Below the pieces are notes generated by a model. It saw only the letters and a list, made by a program, of their open reading frames with translations, did no database searches and was not told where the DNA came from. DNA of 64,000 bases from Trileptium ribeirensis (lineage: Eukaryota > Nematoda > Enoplea > Enoplida > Thoracostomopsidae), in contig JASANE010003394.1 of NCBI GenBank assembly GCA_030248225.1, positions 19,530 to 83,529 of the forward strand, in the 5' to 3' direction. The position numbers and the translations under genes were made by a program. This document shows positions 12,197-23,235 of the stretch, piece after piece. Each line of letters starts with the position of its first letter. Within the stretch, counting starts at the first letter, position 1.

Positions 12197-12350
12197 TTTT
12201 ATGACGGCTATCGTAATTAAACGGGGACGGGATTCGTCTCCGAAGATTGCGCGGTCCCAGGTGTGGCCAGTAGAATGCCGGTGGGAATACTCGATTGGCA
12301 CGCGTTGATTTCTCGTGATCCGTGATTGTGCCCTATATTTTACATGGCTT
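12197..12350 (+). repeat. TTATGACGGCTATCG module, copy 2
   Basis: Shares the GACGGGATTCGTC and GGTGTGGCCAGTAGAATGC blocks with the other copies and TGGCACGCRTT with the 10203 copy. It belongs to the same dispersed family as the HSE-like arrays. Confidence 0.7.
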
Positions 12351-13084
12351 CGTCCGATGTACTCTTGGTTTAGATAAGTATAAACCAAACATGTAGCGTA
12401 TAATATTTATTACAAAACCAGATAAAATATTAAGACACTGTTATTGCATATAAGACCCATAAGCTCCTGGAAGTACCGCTCTTTAAGCTAAGTTATTATA
12501 AGATCAAGCGTTATATATCCACCGGTAACTTTCGCGCGGCTTAGAGATCGCAACTATTTCCGGCCACTAACGCACTATACTCACTCGTTCCAACTTCTAT
12601 TAGCATTAGGATTAGGTTACAGCCTATTTTATTCTACAACTCGTGAGGTCTGTACAGTTACCCCTACAGGGCTGGCGTACTGCACGATTATTTAGATACT
12701 TAAATGTACCTATATCTTAGATTTACGCTAATACCGTCCTTATTTAATACACTTGCTCCCGAATGGCTGATAAATGCGTTACAGTCTGAGTGACGACGAC
12801 TTGAATTTAGGTTAGCTGCTGCTATACTAAAGCTGTTATGAGTTGATACAACTGACCCCTTACTCTACGCTTGAGGTCGAAATTGTGAAATATTATTAAC
12901 TTTTAGTACTAGCTAGTATATCACCACTCCTATTAAAATTATTGCCACATCTTTTACATGGAAGATGATATTAAATTAATAATTAACAAGTATTAAGATT
13001 ACTTATATATATATATACAGCCTTGCTATTTAACAGCTTAATTCTTTACACCGGTTCCCGCCTTGCAGTTCATTTTCACAGTTT
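12351..13084. other. Dispersed-repeat tail, no gene
   Basis: Includes a CTTAGATTTACGCTAATAC run and CCCGAATGGCTGA (about 12753), which recur within the duplicated unit at about 18.4-18.7 kb and 22.0-22.3 kb, so this is an older relative of that sequence. A short TA run lies near 13005-13017. Confidence 0.4.
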
Positions 13085-13094
13085 TTTCCGTTTA

Positions 13095-13160
13095 CGACTA
13101 AGCCTTATACTAAGCCTAAGCCTAAGCCTAACTCTTAGACTAAGCTTAAGCCTCCTCGCC
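13095..13160 (+). repeat. GCCTAA hexamer tract upstream of the transposase
   Basis: Imperfect GCCTAA units (TTAGGC on the other strand) in a short run. A matching tract in the same orientation follows the transposase at 14290. TTAGGC is the nematode telomere unit, but a few hexamers are not evidence of a telomere. Confidence 0.7.
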
Positions 13161-13229
13161 TGCGTTTGTCGGTACAGTACTTTACTAAACCCTAAGCCAA
13201 GGTTAATTTTATTTTTAGATAAATAAATA

Positions 13230-14226
13230 ATGCCCGGACGTCACAAGAATCAGCAATTCACAATAATTCCTATAAACGAAATTGTGGAGATTAATAATAT
13301 TCGAGACCTCGATATAACGTATACTGAACTGGCGCGACAAACTATTGATAATGATTCAACTCTCAAGCACCTTGTTCGACGACGTTTATTAGCTAACTAC
13401 AAGGATTGCGAGTGCGGCCAACCCTGTTACCTAGCAAAGCGTGGAGATTTCGGTAGGTGTGACGACTGGGAATGGCGATGTTCAAATCACCCCACTTGTC
13501 GAAAAAAAATATTCGATCCGGCAAGGATCTTTTTTCGCTAGTCATCACATTTCTCTTGGAAATGCAATTTTATTAATTCAAGCCTACATCGACAAACAGA
13601 CTACAACATCGATTCAAAAGCAATTACATGTTAGTAAAAATACCGTCACCGATTGGTATAACTATTGCCGAGACATTGCGGTTGCATTCGACAGGGACTA
13701 CTGGCTGTATCTGCGATTGGGAGGCCCTGGTGTTGACGTTGAGATTGACGAATCTATTTTTTTTCGGCAAAAATATCATCGTGGTTTACGTCGACGAAAA
13801 CATGGCTGGGTTCTTGGTATGATCGAGCGACATTCTCAAAGGTGTCTTCTCTTCCCAGTCAACAACCGACAAATTCCAACAGTAATCCCATTAATTATTC
13901 AACATGTTTTACCTGGAACCCGAATCCTAACCGACAGCTTTCGTACCTACATTGACGGTTTACGTGCCCTTCCACGGCCACATCTCTACACGCACGAAAC
14001 TGTCAATCATCATAATAGACAATTTGTAAATCCCACTGATCATACCGTACATACACAGAACATCGATGGATTGTGGGCCCGGCTCAAAGAATCTATCCGA
14101 ACACGTGGTGGAGTGAAACCGCAGTTGTTTTATCGTTATTTGAAGGAATATACCTGGCGACAACAATTTAAAGACAATCCTCAAGGGGAATTTTTCGCTC
14201 AACTACATGCTCTTTATCCATTATAA
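13230..14226 (+). pseudogene. Merlin (IS1595/ISXO2-type) DDE transposase, one frameshift
   Basis: Two overlapping frames together give a Merlin transposase. The first (13230-13541) carries an N-terminal zinc ribbon with CECGQPC and CSNHPTC. The second (to 14226) carries the ISXO2-like DDE domain: EIDES (catalytic Asp, 103rd residue of that frame), LTDSFRTY (Asp 165) and HTQNIDGLW (position 209). The frames differ by one base at a run of six T at about 13530, so a single-base insertion, or a homopolymer error, separates them. The third catalytic position is usually Glu in this family; here it is Asp. Clear terminal inverted repeats are not visible. Confidence 0.88.
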
Positions 14227-14289
14227 ATGTAAGATATCTTGCATTTGTCTATAATAGTCAATAATGTTCTAATAGTCAATAGCAAAATA

Positions 14290-14334
14290 TACTTAGCCTA
14301 AGCCTAAGCCTAAGCCTAAGACTGAGCCTAAGCC
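14290..14334 (+). repeat. GCCTAA hexamer tract downstream of the transposase
   Basis: About seven near-perfect GCCTAA/GAGCCTAA units in the same orientation as the upstream tract. It is followed by a C/G-rich stretch (GGGGCTCCCGCCCCCC) that could be a transposon terminus, but no inverted partner is visible upstream. Confidence 0.75.
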
Positions 14335-14340
14335 TAAGTC

Positions 14341-14944
14341 GGGGCTCCCGCCCCCCGAACCCCCGCACTAAGCTGTTACTCCCACAAAGCAAATTTCTCA
14401 AATTTAATTTTTTATAAATTCACGTATTTGCCCATAATTTCTTACAATATCAAAATTTTGCAACGAAATTGCCTCCATTCAACTCCCCTCGTCATTCCGC
14501 GTCTAACGGTATATAATATGTCCATGTTATTACGAAAAAATTTTTTTCATTTTTTTCCATAATTACGGAATTACCCTGCATCACTTACCCACATTGCCCC
14601 AACTTCGCCATCACTAAACTTTATAACGATTTTTTGTTATCATATGAAAGCCTATTAAATTCCACATTGTATGGTGAAGACCTCATCCAAATCCATCACT
14701 CCTTTCAAAAGTTATAGTCAATTTTCTAAAAATCGTCACTTTTTAAAATGTTCATTTTTTGAAAAACCCCTTTTTAGGGGTACCCTGGGGACTTACCCTT
14801 TGACCCTAGAGCCTCAAAACCATTCTAAATCGAAAGAGCGGACGTTTTTTACCCATGGGGGGATTAAGGGGGGTAGAATTTTTGAGCGAAGCGAAGGCGG
14901 CTTAAGTTTGAAAAAAGCCTCCAAAAGCCAAAAAGCAACCCATC
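14341..14944. other. No gene recognised
   Basis: A/T-rich and later G-run-rich sequence. The open frame at 14671-14955 is low in complexity and unrecognised. Confidence 0.45.
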
Positions 14945-15605
14945 CTAAATCATAGAATAATGAGTTCAACATCAAGGTTTATGTTTCCAAAAGGGGCGAA
15001 CCTGATCACGAAGTGATCTCTTTTGGGGGTGAGAGATGATTGGGGGTACAGAGACTATGGGGGCATAGTTTCCAAAAGATGGGTGCTATAGCAAGCGTAA
15101 AATAATTTTCCCCCCCAACTGGGATTGGGCCGAATAGTTTTATTCCGTTCGAACGAAAAGCAAGACAAAGGAAATCACATGGCTTTTACAGCATGGTGAT
15201 GAATGGCAATCGAAGCACAGCAATGAAATCATAGGTCAGGGAGTCTGAAAATAATTTTGCCTATAACATTCGTACTAAATCATAGAATAATGAGTTCAAC
15301 ATCAAGGTTTATGTTTCCAAAAGGGGCGAACCTGATCACGAAGTGATCTCTTTTGAAGGTGAGAGATGATTGGGGGTACAGAGACTATGGGGGCATAGTT
15401 TCCAAAAGATGGGTGCTATAGCAAGCGTAAAATAATTTTTCCCCCCCAACTGGGATTGGGCCGAATAGTTTTATTCCGTTCGAACGAAAAGCAAGACAAA
15501 GGAAATCACATGGCTTTTACAGCATGGTGATGAATGGCAATCGAAGCACAGCAATGAAATCATAGGTCAGGGAGTCTGAAAATAATTTTGCCTATAACAT
15601 TCGTA
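14945..15605 (+). repeat. Two tandem copies of a 330-bp repeat
   Basis: Units 14945-15274 and 15275-15605 are almost identical. They begin with CTAAATCATAGAATAATGAG and contain a short hairpin (GATCACGAAGTGATC). The left breakpoint of the 12-kb duplication falls inside the first unit, so one partial and one complete unit reappear at 27105-27643. Confidence 0.9.
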
Positions 15606-15854
15606 CTATACTATTCCTGTATGTACAATGCATCTATTTTCTTATTTCCCCATGGAAAACTCAACCTCACCAATCGAAAATAGCAATGTACAGCAAATAG
15701 TAGTTGCAAAATACGAAAAACGAAAACAAACCAATTGGCAGCTATACCTGAATAAATAAATACAGTTGTTTTATTATATTCCTACTTGTTCATAAGAGTT
15801 AAAACTTAAGAGTTGCAACTCGCCATACATTAAAACCCCTGGTTATATACCTTT

Positions 15855-16718
15855 AAAACGACTCTACGACCAATAGTTAAGCTGTTATGAGCTTAATTAG
15901 GGTGTTAATTAGCTATTCAGCTTAATTAATGATAAAATTGCCAAGTTCGCCAAACTTCTAAAATATCAGGTGCACATCCTCACATGATAAGCTTTTCAAA
16001 CAAAAAAGTTTTTTGAAATAGGTTCAGTGGTTCTTGAGATCCATGAAGGACTAACGGACGAACGGACATCGACTTTTTGCTCCGACAGTAAATAAAAACG
16101 CTTTGCTAAGCTCAAAAATCTAGAAGCAGCAAAATCCAAAATTTAGGGATCGATAAATATCAAAAATTTTGTAAAAGCCCCAATTTTCAGATTTTGAAGT
16201 AATTTAGACCACAAAATCCCCCAGTAGCCTACCGTACCCACGACAATCGGAAATGTTATATTTTTTGATTTAAAAGAGAGATTAAGGAGTTGGATGGGAA
16301 TTTCTTATGACGGCTATGGGATGTTAAATTGGGACGGGATTCGTCATCAGAAGTTCGTGGTTTTTGAGGCGTGGCCAGTAGTATATCGGCGGGGACTAAG
16401 TGCTCGCCTTCTTTTGCGTGTGCCTATTCTCAGTAGCGGAGCTCGGCGAAGCCGAGCGAAGCGTTTTTATTTTCTGTCTGGGAGAAAGGTTGGAATGTCC
16501 GTCCGTTTGTTCGTTCTGTCCTACTGGATCTCAAGAACCACTGAACGGATTTTAAAAAACTTTTTTGTTTGAAAGCCTATCATGTGAGAGTGTGCACCTG
16601 ATATTTGGGATTAAAAAATTTTGAGTGGTTAATTAGTAATTAGCTAATTAGTTAATTTTATGCAGCTAAAATAGAGAATTTTGCAATATTTGTGTTATTT
16701 ATTGAAATAGAGTCGTTT
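15855..16718. mobile_element. Long inverted-repeat (foldback-like) element
   Basis: The left arm 15855-16105 and right arm 16456-16718 are reverse complements with mismatches, running from AAAACGACTCTA inwards to AAAAACGCTT and mirrored by AGAGTCGTTT at the far end. The roughly 350-bp spacer contains a TTATGACGGCTATGG module and a small perfect palindrome (GCTCGGCGAAGCCGAGC at about 16441). No transposase is present. Alternatively, two copies of a roughly 260-bp repeat inserted in opposite orientation. Confidence 0.75.
16305..16440 (+). repeat. TTATGACGGCTATCG module, copy 3
   Basis: Matches the other modules (GACGGGATTCGTC, GGCGTGGCCAGTAGTAT). It lies in the spacer of the inverted-repeat element. 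Confidence 0.7.
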
Positions 16719-17260
16719 CGATCAAACGATTATAGGGTTTTTTGGGTCGAAGAATTCAAATATAATATTTTTACCAATGATAAAGCCCTATGCAATGTAG
16801 TTACAAGAACATAAAATTGAGTACATTCGTAATGCCACAGCAAAAGCTCCGCTCACAAATGTAGTTCCACTACCGACTAGTGCTACGATCTGATTCGACT
16901 TAGCGAGGTGGCGTGAACTAGCTCGATCCACTCTGATTTTATGCAGGGGAGCAGCAAAGCCGCAAGCAAAAAAGTTTATTTAAAATGTTAAGATACAAGT
17001 AAGGCACAGTTCTTTAGTACCGCTATTGATTAGGCTACACTTGTTACCGGTAATTTTGTTTCTTTACACCTCAGCAACTTCTTATTTTTAGTCAGCTCTT
17101 TTTTGACGAAGCCACTCAACGCTTTAACTCTGTTGGCTCTGATTTATCTATTTCCAGGTAGTTAAGGTTTAGGTATAGCTAATTATAATAATCCTCTTTT
17201 GAGGTTGACACCATTCGCCCCCGGAATGCTGACGAAGGTGCGAGTATCTAAATACCTTAA
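16719..17260. other. Repeat-family DNA, no gene
   Basis: Contains the block with GATCTGATTCGACTTAGCGA, followed by AAGGCACAGTTCTTTAGTAC. The same block follows the module at 21501 and its duplicate. No coding frame is supported. Confidence 0.45.
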
Positions 17261-17268
17261 CTTAGATC

Positions 17269-18432
17269 CAGGGAATAACCGGAACCGAAATTTACCGGAA
17301 CCGGAACCAGCAACCGGAACCGTCCATTTAAACCGGATCCGGAACCGGAACCGGAACTTGGTCTTCGAAATTTATATATAGTAAAACAGATGATGGAAGA
17401 AATGAAGGTATGGTGGATTTAAAATGCATTAAAAATAACTTTTACATTAAAATTAATGTATTGCGATGGTATTATTGCCTTTCTGAAACTTTAAAGAGAC
17501 TGAGGAAGCTAATAATGTTTATTTATTGATCAAATATGTCGGTTTTTGGACATTCAGAGCAAAAAATGTCTTCCACTATACACCATTGCGTATACTGCGT
17601 CAAATCGAATGTGCTTACAAAGCTTGGAGCGTAGAATACACACTTTCGCTCTCTCCCTTTACTACACATACGTTTGTTGCATGTTCTTCTGTAGGAAACT
17701 TAAAATTATTGGTTTATATGATTCTAAGAGAAAATAATAGATAGAAGGTAATTTTCTGATCAGTGGTCAGAGACACTGTTTAGGCTAGCGTTGGACAAAC
17801 AATGCCCGTCAGTTAGATCATAATGATGATAACTTTCTAATCAGAATGCTATAAATGAGACACACTGTGATGCTGCTCGCACAGTTTCAATAAATACAGT
17901 TCATTGCTAAGAAAGCAGTTTCTAGCTGCGTTGCAGATAACGTTAGTTTACTTCAATTTAGACTGATTTACCAAGTTTACAAGCGCACTGGCGGGTGCTT
18001 GACGCAATTTATGTTAGCCAAGCATACCCTAAGTACTTCTGCGTAAGCCATACTCTGTTACCTAGTTGGACCGGTCAATTCAAACGTATTCCACAGGCTT
18101 CTGAATGTGTAAAATAGCTGCTACAAGCATCGACCCGGCTTTGCTTTAACAAACTCCTGCAGGTTATTATGAAAAATTCCTGCTCAAATTATGTGCCCTA
18201 CTTACGTCTCACACAGCAAATTGGTTAGTCAATCTTTTCTTTTGCTTGGTTGTATTGGAGCTTGATCATTGTATAAGATATATTACATATGTTTGGATTA
18301 CAGGATGAAGCAAAAACATAGAAAATTTCAAACAAAATTTTTAAACCGGAATTCCGGTTCCGGTATGGGTTTTGCCCTTTGCCGGAACCGGAACACAATT
18401 TTCGCCGGAACCGGAATTCCGGTTACTCCCTG
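17269..18432. mobile_element. Non-autonomous hAT-type element (1164 bp)
   Basis: The inverted ends CAGGGAATAACCGGAAC and GGTTACTCCCTG are flanked by a perfect 8-bp duplication CTTAGATC (17261-17268 and 18433-18440). Same family as 4874-5985, in opposite orientation. It has an additional segment of about 90 bp (near 17862-17940) absent from the first copy, and lacks 12 bp that are present in its duplicate at about 29696. Confidence 0.92.
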
Positions 18433-18490
18433 CTTAGATCCTTAGATTTACGCTAAGTACGATCTTTATTTTTAAACCGGATGCCCCCAG

Positions 18491-18777
18491 ACGGCTGACA
18501 TACCGCATTAAATTAGATAAATATCATTAAAGCTTGAGTTAGCTGATACTTTATTACAGCTTCCCGTGCGTTCATACAGTTGGCACCCAGACGGCTGACC
18601 ACTGCAGAGTTATTTAAATACCTGAACCTAATTTCTTAGATTTATACTAATACGAGCTGTTATATTATAGCTGTCCCCGGCTGGCTGATAAACTATACTA
18701 TTATAAGAACTTTATATTAATGGCGAGCTACTATGCTGCAGTTATTTGCTCGAAAGCCTCGATCTCCTGACGGCTGA
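18491..18777 (+). repeat. Quasi-periodic ACGGCTGA motif, cluster 1
   Basis: ACGGCTGA (one unit CTGGCTGA), preceded by a C/G-run, occurs at 18491, 18591, 18681 and 18770, 89-100 bp apart. The sequence between occurrences is not obviously repeated. A related AATGCTGA at 17225 lies on the other side of the hAT insertion and would continue the series if that insertion were removed (about 100 bp). Confidence 0.7.
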
Positions 18778-19029
18778 GCGAGTTGGTAATTGGGGATACA
18801 GTGGCTCGATGCGGTAAGCTATTCCACATCCCTTACTCATCCGGTCTACTCAAGATTAGCAAAATGTATTAAGTCGCTCCAGACAGAACATTTATATACC
18901 ACAGTTAACACAGTAATGCTACTGCCCTGGACCCACTAATCTTCTCTCCCTGGTAATCTCACTTGACGCTTCAGGGCCGAAATTCTTACATATTACTAAC
19001 TAATATTCAGCTATATTGGTTTACACATA

Positions 19030-20620
19030 ATCGTTCGTCACTTGCATAATCTTGATCTCGGTTTACATAAAATCGCGTTTGATATGCACCGATTCTTTCT
19101 TTGTATACGCCAAAGTGATAGCAAGTTTTGTCAATTTGTTCACGGTTTGAATTGGATCGCATTTGATTCGTATTAATTCGTTCTTTATGTGCGCCGCATT
19201 GATCGCAGTTTGAGTCAAATTGATTACGGTTTGAACTGAATCGCGTTTGATTCGCATCGATTCAAATTTTTCGTGCACCAATTTGGACGTAATTTGTATC
19301 ATATTTTGTACCTGTTTGGGTTGAATCGCATTTGATTCGCATCAGGTCGTTCTTTTTGTGCACTGAATTGATCGAAATTTGTATAGTTTTGATCGCAAAT
19401 TGGGTTGAATCGTGTTTGATTTGTATCGATTCGTTCTTGATATACACCGATTATGTTTTGAGTTGCACCGATTTGTTGCAATTTACACCATATAGATCTC
19501 TGTTTGTATTATATTGCTCTCCGTTTACATTGAATTGTTGTTGGTTTATATTGTATTGGTTTGGTTTTGCACCAATCGATCGCAGTTTGCATTGATTTGC
19601 TAGTGGTTTACATTGAATCGCTTTTGACTTGTATCGATTTGTTTTTTGCATAAGTACACCGATTTGGACCAAATTTGAATCAAATCGTGTAGCTCCGCCC
19701 ATGAAACGCTCTGCCGCGTCACGTTGTGTCTGCGCCCAGTTTAAAAGCTTTCAAAAGATGCCTCCTATGTCTCGGGCGCGCTGCCTGAACTCTGATGTTT
19801 GCTCCGCCTGTCTCTTTTATTTTCAGTCCTACAACGCGGTCCCCTGCTGACTGGGGACGACAGACCGGTCGTGGAACTATTCAATCGCCTTATCTTCTTG
19901 AAAATGGTATGCTATGATTTTCCACGATCCTGGTAAGAATAAAGGTAAGAATATATTAATCGCGGTTTGAATTGAGTTGGTCACCAGTTATGTCTAGTCG
20001 TAATTGGTTTGCGTCAATCTGTTCTTCACTTGCACCGAATAGCGTTTCATTTGCGTTTATTCGCTCTTTATTTGGAGCGAATTGATTTTGGTTTGCACCG
20101 AATTGGGTTTGGTTCGCGTTGAATTTGTAGTTGCTTTGCATCTAATCGATCACCGTTTGCATTAAATTAATCTCGGCATATTTTAGATCGCGTTTAATAC
20201 GCACCGATTGTTTCCAAAATGCACCGCTTTGGTTATTGGTTTGTGTCTAATCGATTTTTGTTTGCGTCGGATTGTTCTAGATTCGCTTTCACCAAATCGC
20301 GTTTGATTATCCCAATGTCGATTTGATTTACAGATTCGATCGTTATTTGCGTTGCATGGACCTCGGTTTGCATTGTATTGTAGTTGGTTTGCACCGAATT
20401 CGCTTTGGTTTGTATCGATTTGGTCGCTATATTTACGCCGTATTGGTTTCGGTTTGTATTGTATTGCGGTTGGTTTGCACTGATTGCTGGTTCGCCCTTG
20501 TTACTCGCACTCGGTTGCTGTTGTCGCACATACACTTGTTGGATCTCGACTGTACTCCGTTCACCGTTGACTATTTCTTAATCAGCCATTGTACTTGTTG
20601 TCGGTTGTACTTGCTCTAGG
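19030..20620 (-). pseudogene. Broken reading frame of tandem heptad repeats (21-bp / 84-bp period)
   Basis: Several consecutive minus-strand frames (20535-20233, 20141-19956, 19702-19451, 19447-19262, 19302-19063) encode seven-residue repeats. The 20141-19956 frame has the pattern hydrophobic-x-Ala-Asn-x-x-x (FNANQTQ, FGANQNQ, INANETL, IDANQLR). In 19447-19063 four heptads form 28-residue superunits, each containing (V/I)QT near the start and R(I/V)K(R/C)D near the end, about four in tandem. Heptads with Asn at a core position are known in trimeric coiled-coil stalks and fibres. The frames are joined by shifts and one GC-richer insertion (about 19700-19950), so the gene is not intact. I do not recognise a specific protein; a non-coding 21-bp satellite is the alternative. 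Confidence 0.55.
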
Positions 20621-20690
20621 TTTCTGTTGTTACTCGGCGACGTGTATACTTACCCCATGCTGAAGGGGCCATAGTTTTATGTTCCTTCTA

Positions 20691-21250
20691 TTATGATCTT
20701 CGGTCGTCGATCATTCTGATTTTGTTCCTCTGGTCGCGGCTGCTTTTTTGCTGAATATCGTTATTTTGTCGCTTTACAGTTGTTTGGTCTACATCATTAC
20801 TTTGCGATTCTGTTCTTGGTTGTGCCAGTGGAATCTCTGGTTCATCTTGGTCCATACTTTGGCATACTTGCTGTAATTCTATAGTCAAAGTCGTATGCTT
20901 CGTTATAAATTGTAAGTGCTATTCTTTCTGTCATTGTAATGTTTACATCGTTTCCCGAATTTCTATTTTCGGGTGTTCTATATTTGCAAATAGTACCTCG
21001 ATGCTTGCTTCTTCTTGAAACGTTTCGGTATACGTTTCTTGCACGCTTTTTCTATCCTCCGATTGCTTTTTCGTTTTTGGTTCGACAGTTCTTGTGTCCG
21101 TTTTTTGAAATATGTCTTCTGGCGCTGTGGTTAATTTGGTTCTGTCGTCGTTCCTTGTACTTTTTCGCTTAGTAATGGGCCGACATTCTTAGATCTTGTT
21201 GTCGGACTTTATGCGTCAATACCTTTGGTGGTGTTGTTTGGAGCGGCGTT
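20691..21250 (-). pseudogene. Hydrophilic, low-complexity frame upstream of the heptad region
   Basis: Reading on the minus strand towards the heptad repeats, one frame (about 21180-20950) is rich in Lys, Thr, Glu and Arg and a second (20888-20691) is rich in Gln, Asp and Arg. A frame change separates them. A GGTAAGT-like donor lies near 20652-20658, so a spliced link to the heptads is possible. No family is recognised. Confidence 0.3.
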
Positions 21251-21500
21251 CTTATTACTTTTTAAATTCTAGAACAGGCTTACGTAAACGTCCTGGTTAC
21301 GAAGTTTAATACTTTTTACTACGATATAAATAAGTTCTATTTTGACTTGTGTCTCATTTAGGGTTAGGGTCAAATTTTGATTTTCGAAAAGAATGACCAC
21401 TTTTATTTTATTACAATTGTTTCCCGCTTTCACACGACATCGTGGTCAGCATGTTATATTTTTATGATTTGATAGGAGTTAGGGGTGTGATTGAAATTTC

Positions 21501-21640
21501 TTATGACGGCTATCGGATGTTAAATTTACACGGGATTCTTCACCGATGAACGTGGCGTTCGAGGTGTGGCCAGTAGTATGCTGGTGGGGACTAAGTACTC
21601 GCCTTCTTTTGCGTGTACCTATTCTTATGCTATGATCTGA
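21501..21640 (+). repeat. TTATGACGGCTATCG module, copy 4
   Basis: Module with GTGGCGTTCGAGGTGTGGCC and AGTAGTATGCTGGTGGGGA, followed by the same AAGGCACAGTTCTTTAGTAC block as near 17000. The second half of a pair that brackets the hAT, array and heptad segment. Confidence 0.7.
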
Positions 21641-21972
21641 TTCGACTTAGCGAGCTGGCGTGAACTATATCATTCACTCTGATTTTATGCAGACGAGCAC
21701 CAAACCAGCAAGTAAAAATGTTTATTTAAAATGTTAAGATACACGTAAGGCACAGTTCTTTAGTACCGCTATTGATTAAGCTACCCTTATCACCGACAAT
21801 TTTGCTTCTTTACATCTCAGTAACGTCTCTATTTTTAGCCAGTTCTTTCCTGAAGAAGCCACTCAACGCTTTGACTCTTCTGGTTCTAATTTATCGATTT
21901 CCTGTTAGTTAAGGTTTAGGTATCGTTAATATTCTATTAATCCTCTTTTGAAGTTGAACTGTTCGCCCACGG

Positions 21973-22346
21973 ACGGCTGATGAAGGTGCGAGTTTCTAAA
22001 TACCTTAACTTGGATCTTTAGAGTTACGCTATGTACCATCCTAATTTTTAAACCGGATGCCCTCGGACGGCTGACATACCGGATTAAATTAGAATATGAT
22101 TAGGATTTGAGTTAGCAGATACTTTATTACAGCTCTCGTGAGTTCATACAGTTGGCCCCCGGACGGCTGACCACTGCAGAGTTATTTAAATACCTGAGCC
22201 TAATTTCTTAGATTTACACTAATACGAGCCGTTATATTATAGCTGTCCCCAGACGGCTGACGATGTATACTATTATAAGCACTATATAGTGGTGGCGAGC
22301 TACTAGCCAGTTATTTTCTCAAAAGTCTCGATCCCCGGACGGCTGA
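21973..22346 (+). repeat. Quasi-periodic ACGGCTGA motif, cluster 2
   Basis: Five ACGGCTGA sites at 21973, 22067, 22163, 22253 and 22339 (spacing 94, 96, 90, 86), each preceded by CCC(A/C/T)CGG or CCCCAG. Two sites share flanking sequence with cluster 1 (for example GACCACTGCAGAGTTATTTA after one unit), so the clusters are diverged copies. Confidence 0.75.
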
Positions 22347-22746
22347 CCGAGTTGGCAATTGGGGATACAGAGGCTCCGTGGGGCTGGCCTTTCCACAGTG
22401 TGGGTGGGACCCCACCTTCCAAATCCCCCACGTTCGTGAGATTTTCCCCCATGTCCGTCCTTCCCCACTCGGCCGAAACTTCACATATTCCAAAAAATTA
22501 TATCTGAAAATTTATTTTTGTTTGCCAATGGTTTTTTAAACATCAATTACCACTATTTATAACGCTAAAATATAGTTTTTTAACTTGAAAATACATTCAC
22601 GATAGTAATGCCTGAAAATATGGGAATATTTAATATTTTTAAGCAGAAATCATCCTCCCACTTTTAATTTCCCCGAGAATGAACATGGGGGCTCCCCAAA
22701 AGACCCCCACACTTTTCATAGGGCTGTAGACAGGCCAGTGGAGTAA

Positions 22747-23232
22747 TGCGTGAGTAAACTTAATGTGACCCCGCCAACCTTCCTATTCTGTTATTACGGA
22801 TATCGAATCGCAAACCCTTGTTACGGAAAACATGCTTAATTTCATTCGGTTTTTCGCTAACCGAAAATTGGCAAAATCAAATTCAAGTGCCAGAAATTAG
22901 ACCTTTTGTTCGAACAGGATTTTGGCGATTTCAGTTTGCAGAAATTCTGTTCCCTAATGTATTATCATTTAAATTTGGATTATACAGTGTTCGCGAACAA
23001 ATTTAATGCAAAACTGACGTCACAATCAAATCGACAAATTTTCGTTCTCAAACATTTGGTTAATTTTACTTCAATTTTCCGAACACAAAATGGTTAGATT
23101 TAAATCGCGGGCGCTGAGTTCGCGAACAATTTTACACCGAATTTCAATTCACCAAAAAGCGTTCCGTAACAAATTTTATCCAAAAATACAATATAGGATG
23201 ATTGCCGGAGTCATTTTAAGTTTACTCGCGCA
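22747..23232 (+). mobile_element. PIF/Harbinger-type MITE (486 bp)
   Basis: The ends TGCGTGAGTAAACTTAA and TTAAGTTTACTCGCGCA are inverted repeats flanked by a 3-bp TAA duplication (22744-22746, 23233-23235), as expected for Harbinger elements. Internally it holds a TTCGCGAA palindrome (22990 and 23119) and a full CRE palindrome TGACGTCA (23015). A diverged inverted copy lies at 60658-61205. Confidence 0.82.
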
Positions 23233-23235
23233 TAA

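Noticed and set aside
13095..14334. Interstitial telomere or chromosome end
   Set aside because: Only a few imperfect GCCTAA units on each side of a transposase, and ordinary sequence continues on both sides.
14671..14955. 94-codon frame after the Merlin element
   Set aside because: Low complexity and Lys/Ser/Phe-rich from homopolymer-like DNA, and it crosses into the 330-bp repeat.
17229..17260. CTGACGA / CTGATGA words that could start a hammerhead ribozyme core
   Set aside because: No GAAA follows a stem II at a suitable distance at 17229 or 21977, and no closing helices are evident.
17526..17744. Short frames inside the hAT elements as transposase remnants
   Set aside because: They change between copies by indels, show no hAT dimerisation or catalytic motif, and look like non-coding MITE interior.
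19332..20619. Plus-strand open frames over the heptad region (for example 20323-20619)
   Set aside because: They are shadows of the 21-bp periodicity. The clean heptad pattern is on the minus strand.
18491..22346. CRISPR-like repeats (ACGGCTGA motif)
   Set aside because: The repeated element is only about 8-14 bp, spacing is irregular (86-100 bp), and the host is a eukaryote.
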